From contig NW_027506915.1 in the NCBI RefSeq assembly GCF_052324685.1, positions 124,001 through 188,000 on the forward strand: 64,000 nt of DNA. Direction: 5' to 3'. Below the pieces are notes generated by a model, which was not told where the DNA came from, searched no databases, and saw only the letters and a list, made by a program, of their open reading frames with translations. A program made the position numbers and the translations under genes. Shown one piece after another: positions 9,403-20,155 of the stretch (the stretch's first letter is position 1; each line of letters opens with the position of its first letter). Source of the stretch: Brachyhypopomus gauderio. Taxonomy: Eukaryota; Chordata; Actinopteri; Gymnotiformes; Hypopomidae.

Positions 9403-9489
9403 CCTTCGGTAGCTCAGATGGTAGAGCGGAGGACTGTAGAGGTTAAAGCAGCAATCCTTAGGCCACCGGTTCAAATCCGGTTCGAAGGA
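9403..9489 (+). tRNA. tRNA-Tyr-GTA: tRNA-Tyr (GTA), unit 11
   Basis: As unit 1; T8 terminator. Confidence 0.97.
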
Positions 9490-9552
9490 AGCTTCTTTTT
9501 TTTCCAGGATATTACTGCCTTTAATGTCATGATGAGCAAAAAGTTTTCTGTT

Positions 9553-9624
9553 TTCCCTGACCGGGAATCGAACCCGGGCCGCGGCGGTGAGAGCGCCGAA
9601 TCCTAGCCACTAGACCATCAGGGA
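9553..9624 (-). tRNA. tRNA-Glu-CTC: tRNA-Glu (CTC), unit 11
   Basis: As unit 1. Confidence 0.97.
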
Positions 9625-9828
9625 CAGCGATGTTATGCTAATGGATGAAGGCCTTTACATGAGTTCTGGCTGGCCGTTATTCATGAGTGAAGAAAGACCA
9701 GAATGTGGGTTATTCGTGACCACACCAGAACATGTGGACCTTTTTGTGTCAAGACTGTCAAATGCTTCCCATGTCAGAGGTCAAGAATATCTGGACATGT
9801 TCTGAATCACAGAGCAAGGCTAAACGTA

Positions 9829-9901
9829 GCCTGTATAGCTCAGTCGGTAGAGCATCAGACTTTTAATCTGAGGGTCCAGGGTTCAAGTCCCTGTTCAGGC
9901 G
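9829..9901 (+). tRNA. tRNA-Lys-TTT: tRNA-Lys (TTT), unit 11, U6 variant
   Basis: G6 to T turns the G6-U67 wobble into a U-U mismatch in the acceptor stem. Short spacer follows. Confidence 0.88.
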
Positions 9902-10312
9902 TTGAACTTTACATGACCGTCAGCTTGTCTGCCTACCTGTGACTTCCTTGTCATTAATTATTTTGTCTATGTCCTTGTTAATGATGACAAAAAAAACAAC
10001 AATTAAAGCCACTCAGCCTTTCCTTTCTCTCTCTCTCTATGTGACATCACAATAGATTTTCTCAAAAAGCAATTCAAATTGTTCTAACCATTGGTGGGAC
10101 CAACCCGTGGCCTTTTACCATCCACGTGTCCAAAATGCAGTACGCATGCCAATGTTGTTAACAGACATACGTGTTGGTAGCTCTACATGTCCAACTGGTA
10201 CAGTGTGAGGTTTCCTCTTTGGTGGACCTTAAAGAGTTGAAAAAGCCACAACCGAACTGGTATCTTTGTCAACGTCCTTGTTTCTGGATCTATGCTGCAT
10301 GTGCGTCAGAAT

Positions 10313-10399
10313 CCTTCGGTAGCTCAAATGGTAGAGCGGAGGACTGTAGAGGTTAAAGCAGCAATCCTTAGGCCACCGGTTCAAATCCGGTTCGAAGGA
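10313..10399 (+). tRNA. tRNA-Tyr-GTA: tRNA-Tyr (GTA), unit 12, A15 variant
   Basis: G15 to A in the D loop; still a purine, so probably tolerated. T8 terminator. Confidence 0.94.
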
Positions 10400-10462
10400 A
10401 GCTTCTTTTTTTTCCAGGATATTACTGCCCTTAATGTCATGATGAGCAAAAAGTTTTCTGTT

Positions 10463-10534
10463 TTCCCTGACCGGGAATCGAACCCGGGCCGCGGCGGTGA
10501 GAGCGCCGAATCCTAGCCACTAGACCATCAGGGA
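10463..10534 (-). tRNA. tRNA-Glu-CTC: tRNA-Glu (CTC), unit 12
   Basis: As unit 1. Confidence 0.97.
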
Positions 10535-10738
10535 CAGCTATGTTATGCTAATGAATGAAGACTTTTACATGAGTTCTGGCTGGCCGTTATTCATGAGTGA
10601 AGAAAGACCAGAATGTGGGTTATTCGTGACCACACCAGAACATGTGGACCTTTTTGTGTCAAGACTGTCAAATGCTTCCCATGTCAGAGGTCAAGAATAT
10701 CTGGACATGTTCTGAATCACAGAGCAAGGCTAAACGTA

Positions 10739-10811
10739 GCCTGGATAGCTCAGTCGGTAGAGCATCAGACTTTTAATCTGAGGGTCCAGGGTTCAAGTCC
10801 CTGTTCAGGCG
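10739..10811 (+). tRNA. tRNA-Lys-TTT: tRNA-Lys (TTT), unit 12
   Basis: As unit 2; long spacer follows. Confidence 0.97.
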
Positions 10812-11284
10812 TTGAACTTTACATGACCGTCAGCTCTTGAGCACCGTTCACTTATCGTCAGGCAGGCTTTTGGATTAAGCTGAACTTCCAGCTTTACGTC
10901 TGCCTACCTGTGACTTCCTTGTCATTAATTATTTTGTCTATGTCCTTGTTAATGATGACAAAAAAAAACACCAATTAAAGCCACTCAGCCTTTCCTTTCT
11001 CTCTCTCTCTATGTGACATCACAATAGATTTTCTCAAAAAGCAATTCAAATTGTTCTAACCATTGGTGGGACCAACCCGTGGCCTTTTACCATCCACGTG
11101 TCCAAAATGCAGTACGCATGCCAATGTTGTTAACAGACATACGTGTTGGTAGCTCTACATGTCCAACTGGTACAGTGTGAGGTTTCCTCTTTGGTGGACC
11201 TTAAAGAGTTGAAAAAGCCACAACCGAACTGGTATCTTTGTCAACGTCCTTGTTTCTGGATCTATGCTGCATGTGCGTCAGAAT

Positions 11285-11371
11285 CCTTCGGTAGCTCAGA
11301 TGGTAGAGCGGAGGACTGTAGAGGTTAAAGCAGCAATCCTTAGGCCACCGGTTCAAATCCGGTTCGAAGGA
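11285..11371 (+). tRNA. tRNA-Tyr-GTA: tRNA-Tyr (GTA), unit 13
   Basis: As unit 1; T7 terminator. Confidence 0.97.
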
Positions 11372-11433
11372 AGCTTCTTTTTTTCCAGGATATTACTGCC
11401 TTTAATGTCATGATGGGCAAAAAGTTTTCCGTT

Positions 11434-11505
11434 TTCCCTGACCGGGAATCGAACCCGGGCCGCGGCGGTGAGAGCGCCGAATCCTAGCCACTAGACCATC
11501 AGGGA
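11434..11505 (-). tRNA. tRNA-Glu-CTC: tRNA-Glu (CTC), unit 13
   Basis: As unit 1 in the gene; one change in the 3' flank, shared with unit 14. Confidence 0.97.
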
Positions 11506-11709
11506 CAGCGATGTTATGCTAATGGATGAAGGCCTTTACATGAGTTCTGGCTGGCCGTTATTCATGAGTGAAGAAAGACCAGAATGTGGGTTATTCGTGA
11601 CCACACCAGAACATGTGGACCTTTTTGTGTCAAGACTGTCAAATGCTTCCCATGTCAGAGGTCAAGAATATCTGGACATGTTCTGAATCACAGAGCAAGG
11701 CTAAACGTA

Positions 11710-11782
11710 GCCTGGATAGCTCAGTCGGTAGAGCATCATACTTTTAATCTGAGGGTCCAGGGTTCAAGTCCCTGTTCAGGCG
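11710..11782 (+). tRNA. tRNA-Lys-TTT: tRNA-Lys (TTT), unit 13, U30 variant
   Basis: Same anticodon-stem mismatch as unit 1; long spacer without the near T4. Confidence 0.9.
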
Positions 11783-12254
11783 TTGAACTTTACATGACCG
11801 TCAGCTCTTGAGCACCGTTCACTCATCGTCAGGCAGACTATTGGATTAAGCTGAACTTCCAGCTTTACATCTGCCTACCTGTGACTTCCTTGTCATTAAT
11901 TATTTTGTCTATGTCCTTGTTAATGATGAAAAAAAAAACACCAATTAAAGCCACTCAGCCTTTCCTTTCTCTCTCTCTCTATGTGACATCACAATAGATT
12001 TTCTCAAAAAGCAATTCAAATTGTTCTAACCATTGGTGGGACCAACCCGTGGCCTTTTACCATCCACGTGTCCAAAATGCAGTACGCATGCCAATGTTGT
12101 TAACAGACATACGTGTTGGTAGCTCTACATGTCCAACTGGTACAGTGTGAGGTTTCCTCTTTGGTGGACCTTAAAGAGTTGAAAAAGCCACAACCGAACT
12201 GGTATCTTTGTCAACGTCCTTGTTTCTGGATCTATGCTGCATGTGCGTCAGAAT

Positions 12255-12341
12255 CCTTCGGTAGCTCAGATGGTAGAGCGGAGGACTGTAGAGGTTAAAG
12301 CAGCAATCCTTAGGCCACCGGTTCAAATCCGGTTCGAAGGA
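12255..12341 (+). tRNA. tRNA-Tyr-GTA: tRNA-Tyr (GTA), unit 14
   Basis: As unit 1; T7 terminator. Confidence 0.97.
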
Positions 12342-12403
12342 AGCTTCTTTTTTTCCAGGATATTACTGCCTTTAATGTCATGATGGGCAAAAAGTTTTCC
12401 GTT

Positions 12404-12475
12404 TTCCCTGACCGGGAATCGAACCCGGGCCGCGGCGGTGAGAGCGCCGAATCCTAGCCACTAGACCATCAGGGA
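12404..12475 (-). tRNA. tRNA-Glu-CTC: tRNA-Glu (CTC), unit 14
   Basis: As unit 13. Confidence 0.97.
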
Positions 12476-12679
12476 CAGCGATGTTATGCTAATGGATGAA
12501 GGCCTTTACATGAGTTCTGGCTGGCCGTTATTCATGAGTGAAGAAAGACCAGAATGTGGGTTATTCGTGACCACACCAGAACATGTGGACCTTTTTGTGT
12601 CAAGACTGTCAAATGCTTCCCATGTCAGAGGTCAAGAATATCTGGACATGTTCTGAATCACAGAGCAAGGCTAAACGTA

Positions 12680-12752
12680 GCCTGGATAGCTCAGTCGGTA
12701 GAGCATCATACTTTTAATCTGAGGGTCCAGGGTTCAAGTCCCTGTTCAGGCG
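12680..12752 (+). tRNA. tRNA-Lys-TTT: tRNA-Lys (TTT), unit 14, U30 variant
   Basis: As unit 13; units 13 and 14 look like a direct single-unit duplication. Confidence 0.9.
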
Positions 12753-13224
12753 TTGAACTTTACATGACCGTCAGCTCTTGAGCACCGTTCACTCATCGTC
12801 AGGCAGACTATTGGATTAAGCTGAACTTCCAGCTTTACATCTGCCTACCTGTGACTTCCTTGTCATTAATTATTTTGTCTATGTCCTTGTTAATGATGAA
12901 AAAAAAAACACCAATTAAAGCCACTCAGCCTTTCCTTTCTCTCTCTCTCTATGTGACATCACAATAGATTTTCTCAAAAAGCAATTCAAATTGTTCTAAC
13001 CATTGGTGGGACCAACCCGTGGCCTTTTACCATCCACGTGTCCAAAATGCAGTACGCATGCCAATGTTGTTAACAGACATACGTGTTGGTAGCTCTACAT
13101 GTCCAACTGGTACAGTGTGAGGTTTCCTCTTTGGTGGACCTTAAAGAGTTGAAAAAGCCACAACCGAACTGGTATCTTTGTCAACGTCCTTGTTTCTGGA
13201 TCTATGCTGCATGTGCGTCAGAAT

Positions 13225-13311
13225 CCTTCGGTAGCTCAGATGGTAGAGCGGAGGACTGTAGAGGTTAAAGCAGCAATCCTTAGGCCACCGGTTCAAATCC
13301 GGTTCGAAGGA
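13225..13311 (+). tRNA. tRNA-Tyr-GTA: tRNA-Tyr (GTA), unit 15
   Basis: As unit 1; T7 terminator kept. The piggyBac-like element begins 35 bp past the gene, so this Tyr no longer faces a close tRNA-Glu. Confidence 0.97.
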
Positions 13312-13341
13312 AGCTTCTTTTTTTCCAGGATATTACTGCCT

Positions 13342-13345
13342 TTAA
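13342..13345 (+). repeat. Target site duplication TTAA, left of piggyBac-like element
   Basis: TTAA is part of the normal unit between Tyr and Glu and is repeated at 15125-15128. Confidence 0.88.
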
Positions 13346-14149
13346 CCTTATACTGCAGATTCGCACGCCTGGTGGCCATTTTTAACATTTTTGACATAGT
13401 TCACATTAAAACTAGATATCTCAAGTTGTACATATAGGAAAATTATCATTCATGGCTCAAACTGAAGTAGGCAGTTGGGGGAACATATTAATACACTTCA
13501 GTATCATATTCACATAATTTGGTTTATTTTAGAGCCTCTATTGCAGATGCTAATATGCCAGGAATGTCACAAATGCTGACTTGAACTTGAACATGACTGG
13601 AATGTATATTCACATAGTTATTCAAATGTGGTATCAGAAATTACAATAAATTTCGCTAGGGTCTTTTCTAACAACACAGAAAAAATGGAGCAAATCCATG
13701 CAAGCATTGAAAAGTTATTCAGCTTTATCCAAGGTATGTCAAGTGCACCACACCCATGTCTAAATATGCCACACCCGACACACACCATTAGCCAACTAAG
13801 CTAACATGCCAACAAATTCCTTACACGAAACCGAGGAGCTACGACAAACAACAATGCTGCACATATTACAGCAAGACCAGAAAATTCCAATGACTAAATT
13901 TCATGTCCAAATATGAACGTTATGATATCATATTTATGTCCAATATAGTCCGACAGCATAAGCTAGGTTACCGTAGCCAACTCCGGTAGCATCCGACACG
14001 ATACAGAGTGCTGCAGCACTCAAACGCTCTAAAACTGTTTATAATCTAACGCTTAGTTAATGTTTAGTATTAGAATATATATTTTGTACAATATCGCTTA
14101 TGAAAAATTATCCATTGTTACTCACAGTACGTAGAATCGCGTCGTAGCC

Positions 14150-14760
14150 GGTGTACCGTCTCACTTCCGGGTTGGCGAAAATTCCGAAAATTGCTCATAT
14201 ATTCCACACAAAGTAATCCGTTTATGTTCAAAAGTATCCACAATCCGCATAAAAACGAACAAAATAATCCATGGCTGCTTCAGTTTCGCCGAACAGTGTG
14301 TTCTGGGGAGCTTAGCTTAGGTTAGCAAAGGGTTAGCTTATGTTGCTATGCTAGCGGCCGAAATTGGAAATGAAGCGCCAGTTTCCGAGGGCTCAATTTA
14401 AAAATATACTTGACCAATCATGTCATATGAGGGCTGGTTAGCTTCGGAAGGATGTACACTATTGGTTAGAACAGCTTTCAATCACTTCTGAGGCTCCAGC
14501 TTGTCTCTGTGGGCTTATTGGTTCACCCTCCCCCCCTCCCCTTCGCACCTCGCCGTGGGAGAGGTTGTAAAACCTGTCATTCAAAGTCACTACCCCACTT
14601 TAGACCAATAAAAACCACTCAAATCAAAGCAGAACCGCTGCAGCTTTGTAATGAGGGGTCAAATCAGCGTTAAGAATGCTTCTGTGACGCTTAGGGGGCA
14701 GATTTGTCGGAGTGTCTCATTCAGGAAGCGGATTTTGGAAAATTTTGCAGTGAGGTGAGC
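14150..14760 (+). promoter_or_regulatory. Promoter-like stretch inside the piggyBac-like element
   Basis: It contains an ETS-type site (CACTTCCGGG at about 14162-14171) and four CCAAT boxes on either strand (14413-14417, 14461-14465, 14517-14521, 14605-14609). It ends in a good 5' splice-site match, GAG|GTGAGC, at 14754/14755. This is the layout of a CpG-type Pol II promoter and first exon. Whether it is the element's own old promoter or captured host DNA cannot be told here. Confidence 0.35.
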
Positions 14761-15079
14761 AAGCTTTTTAAGGTACTTAACCACAACGGATCTACGCTGT
14801 TAAGGTCTTAAATTAAAGCCTTATTAGTAAACGATTTTTAGGTGACAAAACATTAAGACATTTCACAACATAAATATGTTTTGTAAACGGATATGTCGGG
14901 AGACCCCCTCGCGGGGTGCACTTTTGTGGTCAACTTCAAAGCCGGATATCTCGCGATCGGCTGCACGTAGACGGCTGAAACTCGGTAGGCATGTAGATGG
15001 GATAGGAAATTTTGATTTAAGCGCTTTTGTTCGGAGATTCATTAATGTTTAATATGTTTTATATCGCCGTAAAGGAGCT

Positions 15080-15097
15080 GGGCCCGCCGGCGGGCCC
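15080..15097. repeat. Perfect 18-bp GC palindrome near the element's right end
   Basis: GGGCCCGCCGGCGGGCCC equals its own reverse complement. It lies 27 bp inside the right end of the piggyBac-like element. Confidence 0.9.
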
Positions 15098-15124
15098 ACT
15101 AGGGGGCGCTTCTGCATAATAGGG

Positions 15125-15128
15125 TTAA
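15125..15128 (+). repeat. Target site duplication TTAA, right of piggyBac-like element
   Basis: Second TTAA copy; the unit sequence resumes directly after it. Confidence 0.88.
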
Positions 15129-15156
15129 TGTCATGATGAGCAAAAAGTTTTCTGTT

Positions 15157-15228
15157 TTCCCTGACCGGGAATCGAACCCGGGCCGCGGCGGTGAGAGCGC
15201 CGAATTCTAGCCACTAGACCATCAGGGA
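15157..15228 (-). tRNA. tRNA-Glu-CTC: tRNA-Glu (CTC), unit 15, A23 variant
   Basis: G23 to A gives a C12-A23 mismatch in the D stem. Its T5 terminator is kept, and the piggyBac-like element starts just beyond it. Confidence 0.9.
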
Positions 15229-15432
15229 CAGCGATGTTATGCTAATGGATGAAGGCTTTTACATGAGTTCTGGCTGGCCGTTATTCATGAGTGAAGAAAG
15301 ACCAGAATGTGGGTTATTCGTGACCACACCAGAACATGTGGACCTTTTTGTGTCAAGACTGTCAAATGCTTCCCATGTCAGAGGTCAAGAATATCTGGAC
15401 ATGTTCTGAATCACAGAGCAAGGCTAAACGTA

Positions 15433-15505
15433 GCCTGGATAGCTCAGTCGGTAGAGCATCAGACTTTTAATCTGAGGGTCCAGGGTTCAAGTCCCTGTTC
15501 AGGCG
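15433..15505 (+). tRNA. tRNA-Lys-TTT: tRNA-Lys (TTT), unit 15
   Basis: As unit 2; long spacer follows. Confidence 0.97.
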
Positions 15506-15978
15506 TTGAACTTTACATGACCGTCAGCTCTTGAGCACCGTTCACTCATCGTCAGGCAGGCTTTTGGATTAAGCTGAACTTCCAGCTTTACGTCTGCCTA
15601 CCTGTGACTTCCTTGTCATTAATTATTTTGTCTATGTCCTTGTTAATGATGACAAAAAAAAACACCAATTAAAGCCACTCAGCCTTTCCTTTCTCTCTCT
15701 CTCTATGTGACATCACAATAGATTTTCTCAAAAAGCAATTCAAATTGTTCTAACCATTGGTGGGACCAACCCGTGGCCTTTTACCATCCACGTGTCCAAA
15801 ATGCAGTACGCATGCCAATGTTGTTAACAGACATACGTGTTGGTAGCTCTACATGTCCAACTGGTACAGTGTGAGGTTTCCTCTTTGGTGGACCTTAAAG
15901 AGTTGAAAAAGCCACAACCGAACTGGTATCTTTGTCAACGTCCTTGTTTCTGGATCTATGCTGCATGTGCGTCAGAAT

Positions 15979-16065
15979 CCTTCGGTAGCTCAGATGGTAG
16001 AGCGGAGGACTGTAGAGGTTAAAGCAGCAATCCTTAGGCCACCGGTTCAAATCCGGTTCGAAGGA
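15979..16065 (+). tRNA. tRNA-Tyr-GTA: tRNA-Tyr (GTA), unit 16
   Basis: As unit 1; T8 terminator. Confidence 0.97.
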
Positions 16066-16128
16066 AGCTTCTTTTTTTTCCAGGATATTACTGCCTTTAA
16101 TGTCATGATGAGCAAAAAGTTTTCTGTT

Positions 16129-16200
16129 TTCCCTGACCGGGAATCGAACCCGGGCCGCGGCGGTGAGAGCGCCGAATCCTAGCCACTAGACCATCAGGGA
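16129..16200 (-). tRNA. tRNA-Glu-CTC: tRNA-Glu (CTC), unit 16
   Basis: As unit 1. Confidence 0.97.
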
Positions 16201-16404
16201 CAGCGATGTTATGCTAATGGATGAAGGCCTTTACATGAGTTCTGGCTGGCCGTTATTCATGAGTGAAGAAAGACCAGAATGTGGGTTATTCGTGACCACA
16301 CCAGAACATGTGGACCTTTTTGTGTCAAGACTGTCAAATGCTTCCCATGTCAGAGGTCAAGAATATCTGGACATGTTCTGAATCACAGAGCAAGGCTAAA
16401 CGTA

Positions 16405-16477
16405 GCCTGGATAGCTCAGTCGGTAGAGCATCAGACTTTTAATCTGAGGGTCCAGGGTTCAAGTCCCTGTTCAGGCG
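16405..16477 (+). tRNA. tRNA-Lys-TTT: tRNA-Lys (TTT), unit 16
   Basis: As unit 2; short spacer follows. Confidence 0.97.
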
Positions 16478-16889
16478 TTGAACTTTACATGACCGTCAGC
16501 TTGTCTGCCTACCTGTGACTTCCTTGTCATTAATTATTTTGTCTATGTCCTTGTTAATGATGACAAAAAAAAACACCAATTAAAGCCACTCAGCCTTTCC
16601 TTTCTCTCTCTCTCTATGTGACATCACAATAGATTTTCTCAAAAAGCAATTCAAATTGTTCTAACCATTGGTGGGACCAACCCGTGGCCTTTTACCATCC
16701 ACGTGTCCAAAATGCAGTACGCATGCCAATGTTGTTAACAGACATACGTGTTGGTAGCTCTACATGTCCAACTGGTACAGTGTGAGGTTTCCTCTTTGGT
16801 GGACCTTAAAGAGTTGAAAAAGCCACAACCGAACTGGTATCTTTGTCAACGTCCTTGTTTCTGGATCTACGCTGCATGTGCGTCAGAAT

Positions 16890-16976
16890 CCTTCGGTAGC
16901 TCAGATGGTAGAGCGGAGGACTGTAGAGGTTAAAGCAGCAATCCTTAGGCCACCGGTTCAAATCCGGTTCGAAGGA
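16890..16976 (+). tRNA. tRNA-Tyr-GTA: tRNA-Tyr (GTA), unit 17
   Basis: As unit 1; T8 terminator. Confidence 0.97.
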
Positions 16977-17039
16977 AGCTTCTTTTTTTTCCAGGATATT
17001 ACTGCCTTTAATGTCATGATGAGCAAAAAGTTTTCTGTT

Positions 17040-17111
17040 TTCCCTGACCGGGAATCGAACCCGGGCCGCGGCGGTGAGAGCGCCGAACCCTAGCCACTAG
17101 ACCATCAGGGA
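17040..17111 (-). tRNA. tRNA-Glu-CTC: tRNA-Glu (CTC), unit 17, G24 variant
   Basis: A24 to G makes a U11-G24 wobble in the D stem; likely tolerated. Confidence 0.93.
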
Positions 17112-17315
17112 CAGCGATGTTATGCTAATGGATGAAGGCCTTTACATGAGTTCTGGCTGGCCGTTATTCATGAGTGAAGAAAGACCAGAATGTGGGTTAT
17201 TCGTGACCACACCAGAACATGTGGACCTTTTTGTGTCAAGACTGTCAAATGCTTCCCATGTCAGAGGTCAAGAATATCTGGACATGTTCTGAATCACAGA
17301 GCAAGGCTAAACGTA

Positions 17316-17388
17316 GCCTGGATAGCTCAGTCGGTAGAGCATCAGACTTTTAATCTGAGGGTCCAGGGTTCAAGTCCCTGTTCAGGCG
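17316..17388 (+). tRNA. tRNA-Lys-TTT: tRNA-Lys (TTT), unit 17
   Basis: As unit 2; short spacer follows. Confidence 0.97.
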
Positions 17389-17799
17389 TTGAACTTTACA
17401 TGACCGTCAGCTTGTCTGCCTACCTGTGACTTCCTTGTCATTAATTATTTTGTCTATGTCCTTGTTAATGATGACAAAAAAAACAACAATTAAAGCCACT
17501 CAGCCTTTCCTTTCTCTCTCTCTCTATGTGACATCACAATAGATTTTCTCAAAAAGCAATTCAAATTGTTCTAACCATTGGTGGGACCAACCCGTGGCCT
17601 TTTACCATCCACGTGTCCAAAATGCAGTACGCATGCCAATGTTGTTAACAGACATACGTGTTGGTAGCTCTACATGTCCAACTGGTACAGTGTGAGGTTT
17701 CCTCTTTGGTGGACCTTAAAGAGTTGAAAAAGCCACAACCGAACTGGTATCTTTGTCAACGTCCTTGTTTCTGGATCTATGCTGCATGTGCGTCAGAAT

Positions 17800-17875
17800 C
17801 CTTCGGTAGCTCAGATGGTAGAGCGGAGGACTGTAGAGGTTAAAGCAGCAATCCTTAGGCCACCGGTTCGAAGGA
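17800..17875 (+). pseudogene. tRNA-Tyr pseudogene, unit 18 (T arm deleted)
   Basis: An 11-bp deletion leaves a 76-bp gene. It lies between the two CCGGTTC copies that form the T-stem sides, so one copy and the AAAT between them are gone. The T arm cannot form, and the B box loses its final CC, so neither good transcription nor a normal tRNA fold is expected. Anticodon arm, intron and T7 terminator are kept. The same deletion is found in units 22 and 49. Confidence 0.92.
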
Positions 17876-17937
17876 AGCTTCTTTTTTTCCAGGATATTAC
17901 TGCCTTTAATGTCATGATGGGCAAAAAGTTTTCTGTT

Positions 17938-18009
17938 TTCCCTGACCGGGAATCGAACCCGGGCCGCGGCGGTGAGAGCGCCGAATCCTAGCCACTAGAC
18001 CATCAGGGA
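17938..18009 (-). tRNA. tRNA-Glu-CTC: tRNA-Glu (CTC), unit 18
   Basis: As unit 1. Confidence 0.97.
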
Positions 18010-18213
18010 CAGCGATGTTATGCTAATGGATGAAGGCCTTTACATGAGTTCTGGCTGGCCGTTATTCATGAGTGAAGAAAGACCAGAATGTGGGTTATTC
18101 GTGACCACACCAGAACATGTGGACCTTTTTGTGTCAAGACTGTCAAATGCTTCCCATGTCAGAGGTCAAGAATATCTGGACATGTTCTGAATCACAGAGC
18201 AAGGCTAAACGTA

Positions 18214-18286
18214 GCCTGGATAGCTCAGTCGGTAGAGCATCATACTTTTAATCTGAGGGTCCAGGGTTCAAGTCCCTGTTCAGGCG
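18214..18286 (+). tRNA. tRNA-Lys-TTT: tRNA-Lys (TTT), unit 18, U30 variant
   Basis: U30-C40 mismatch; long spacer without the near T4. Confidence 0.9.
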
Positions 18287-18758
18287 TTGAACTTTACATG
18301 ACCGTCAGCTCTTGAGCACCGTTCACTCATCGTCAGGCAGACTATTGGATTAAGCTGAACTTCCAGCTTTACATCTGCCTACCTGTGACTTCCTTGTCAT
18401 TAATTATTTTGTCTATGTCCTTGTTAATGATGAAAAAAAAAACACCAATTAAAGCCACTCAGCCTTTCCTTTCTCTCTCTCTCTATGTGACATCACAATA
18501 GATTTTCTCAAAAAGCAATTCAAATTGTTCTAACCATTGGTGGGACCAACCCGTGGCCTTTTACCATCCACGTGTCCAAAATGCAGTACGCATGCCAATG
18601 TTGTTAACAGACATACGTGTTGGTAGCTCTACATGTCCAACTGGTACAGTGTGAGGTTTCCTCTTTGGTGGACCTTAAAGAGTTGAAAAAGCCACAACCG
18701 AACTGGTATCTTTGTCAACGTCCTTGTTTCTGGATCTATGCTGCATGTGCGTCAGAAT

Positions 18759-18845
18759 CCTTCGGTAGCTCAGATGGTAGAGCGGAGGACTGTAGAGGTT
18801 AAAGCAGCAATCCTTAGGCCACCGGTTCAAATCCGGTTCGAAGGA
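18759..18845 (+). tRNA. tRNA-Tyr-GTA: tRNA-Tyr (GTA), unit 19
   Basis: As unit 1; T7 terminator. Confidence 0.97.
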
Positions 18846-18907
18846 AGCTTCTTTTTTTCCAGGATATTACTGCCTTTAATGTCATGATGAGCAAAAAGTT
18901 TTCTGTT

Positions 18908-18979
18908 TTCCCTGACCGGGAATCGAACCCGGGCCGCGGCGGTGAGAGCGCCGAATCCTAGCCACTAGACCATCAGGGA
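18908..18979 (-). tRNA. tRNA-Glu-CTC: tRNA-Glu (CTC), unit 19
   Basis: As unit 1. Confidence 0.97.
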
Positions 18980-19183
18980 CAGCGATGTTATGCTAATGGA
19001 TGAAGGCTTTTACATGAGTTCTGGCTGGCCGTTATTCATGAGTGAAGAAAGACCAGAATGTGGGTTATTCGTGACCACACCAGAACATGTGGACCTTTTT
19101 GTGTCAAGACTGTCAAATGCTTCCCATGTCAGAGGTCAAGAATATCTGGACATGTTCTGAATCACAGAGCAAGGCTAAACGTA

Positions 19184-19256
19184 GCCTGGATAGCTCAGTC
19201 GGTAGAGCATCAGACTTTTAATCTGAGGGTCCAGGGTTCAAGTCCCTGTTCAGGCG
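19184..19256 (+). tRNA. tRNA-Lys-TTT: tRNA-Lys (TTT), unit 19
   Basis: As unit 2; long spacer follows. Confidence 0.97.
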
Positions 19257-19729
19257 TTGAACTTTACATGACCGTCAGCTCTTGAGCACCGTTCACTCAT
19301 CGTCAGGCAGGCTTTTGGATTAAGCTGAACTTCCAGCTTTACGTCTGCCTACCTGTGACTTCCTTGTCATTAATTATTTTGTCTATGTCCTTGTTAATGA
19401 TGACAAAAAAAAACACCAATTAAAGCCACTCAGCCTTTCCTTTCTCTCTCTCTCTATGTGACATCACAATAGATTTTCTCAAAAAGCAATTCAAATTGTT
19501 CTAACCATTGGTGGGACCAACCCGTGGCCTTTTACCATCCACGTGTCCAAAATGCAGTACGCATGCCAATGTTGTTAACAGACATACGTGTTGGTAGCTC
19601 TACATGTCCAACTGGTACAGTGTGAGGTTTCCTCTTTGGTGGACCTTAAAGAGTTGAAAAAGCCACAACCGAACTGGTATCTTTGTCAACGTCCTTGTTT
19701 CTGGATCTACGCTGCATGTGCGTCAGAAT

Positions 19730-19816
19730 CCTTCGGTAGCTCAGATGGTAGAGCGGAGGACTGTAGAGGTTAAAGCAGCAATCCTTAGGCCACCGGTTCA
19801 AATCCGGTTCGAAGGA
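19730..19816 (+). tRNA. tRNA-Tyr-GTA: tRNA-Tyr (GTA), unit 20
   Basis: As unit 1; T8 terminator. Confidence 0.97.
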
Positions 19817-19879
19817 AGCTTCTTTTTTTTCCAGGATATTACTGCCTTTAATGTCATGATGAGCAAAAAGTTTTCTGTT

Positions 19880-19951
19880 TTCCCTGACCGGGAATCGAAC
19901 CCGGGCCGCGGCAGTGAGAGCGCCGAATCCTAGCCACTAGACCATCAGGGA
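19880..19951 (-). tRNA. tRNA-Glu-CTC: tRNA-Glu (CTC), unit 20, U39 variant
   Basis: C39 to T gives a G31-U39 wobble closing the anticodon loop; likely tolerated. Confidence 0.93.
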
Positions 19952-20155
19952 CAGCGATGTTATGCTAATGGATGAAGGCCTTTACATGAGTTCTGGCTGG
20001 CCGTTATTCATGAGTGAAGAAAGACCAGAATGTGGGTTATTCGTGACCACACCAGAACATGTGGACCTTTTTGTGTCAAGACTGTCAAATGCTTCCCATG
20101 TCAGAGGTCAAGAATATCTGGACATGTTCTGAATCACAGAGCAAGGCTAAACGTA

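Larger units (their letters stand above)
6000..10672. repeat. Higher-order block, copy 2 (units 7-11)
   Basis: Partner of the block at 1327-5999. It differs from that block by single changes, such as tRNA-Lys of unit 4 carrying A18 where unit 9 has G18. Confidence 0.78.
13346..15124. mobile_element. piggyBac-like non-autonomous DNA transposon, 1,779 bp
   Basis: It sits exactly between two TTAA copies inside the Tyr-Glu gap of unit 15, and the unit is otherwise complete on both sides. The ends are related inverted repeats: the left begins CCTTATACTGCAG and the right, read inward, begins CCCTATTATGCAG. TTAA targets with such ends are the mark of the piggyBac superfamily. No open frame is long enough for a transposase, so it would need one supplied from elsewhere. 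Only one unit carries it, so it entered after the array had formed. The interior holds a CpG- and CCAAT-rich stretch and an 18-bp palindrome (listed separately). No other gene is visible in it. Confidence 0.82.
15307..19057. repeat. Four-unit higher-order repeat B, copy 1 (units 15-18)
   Basis: Unit spacings run 972, 911, 898, 970 bp. The fourth unit has the Tyr T-arm deletion and the Lys U30 variant, and both recur four units later. Confidence 0.8.

Noticed and set aside
13346-15124. LTR or other retroelement origin for the 1.78-kb insert
   Set aside because: No direct terminal repeats. The ends are inverted and the duplicated target is TTAA, which fits a cut-and-paste DNA transposon.
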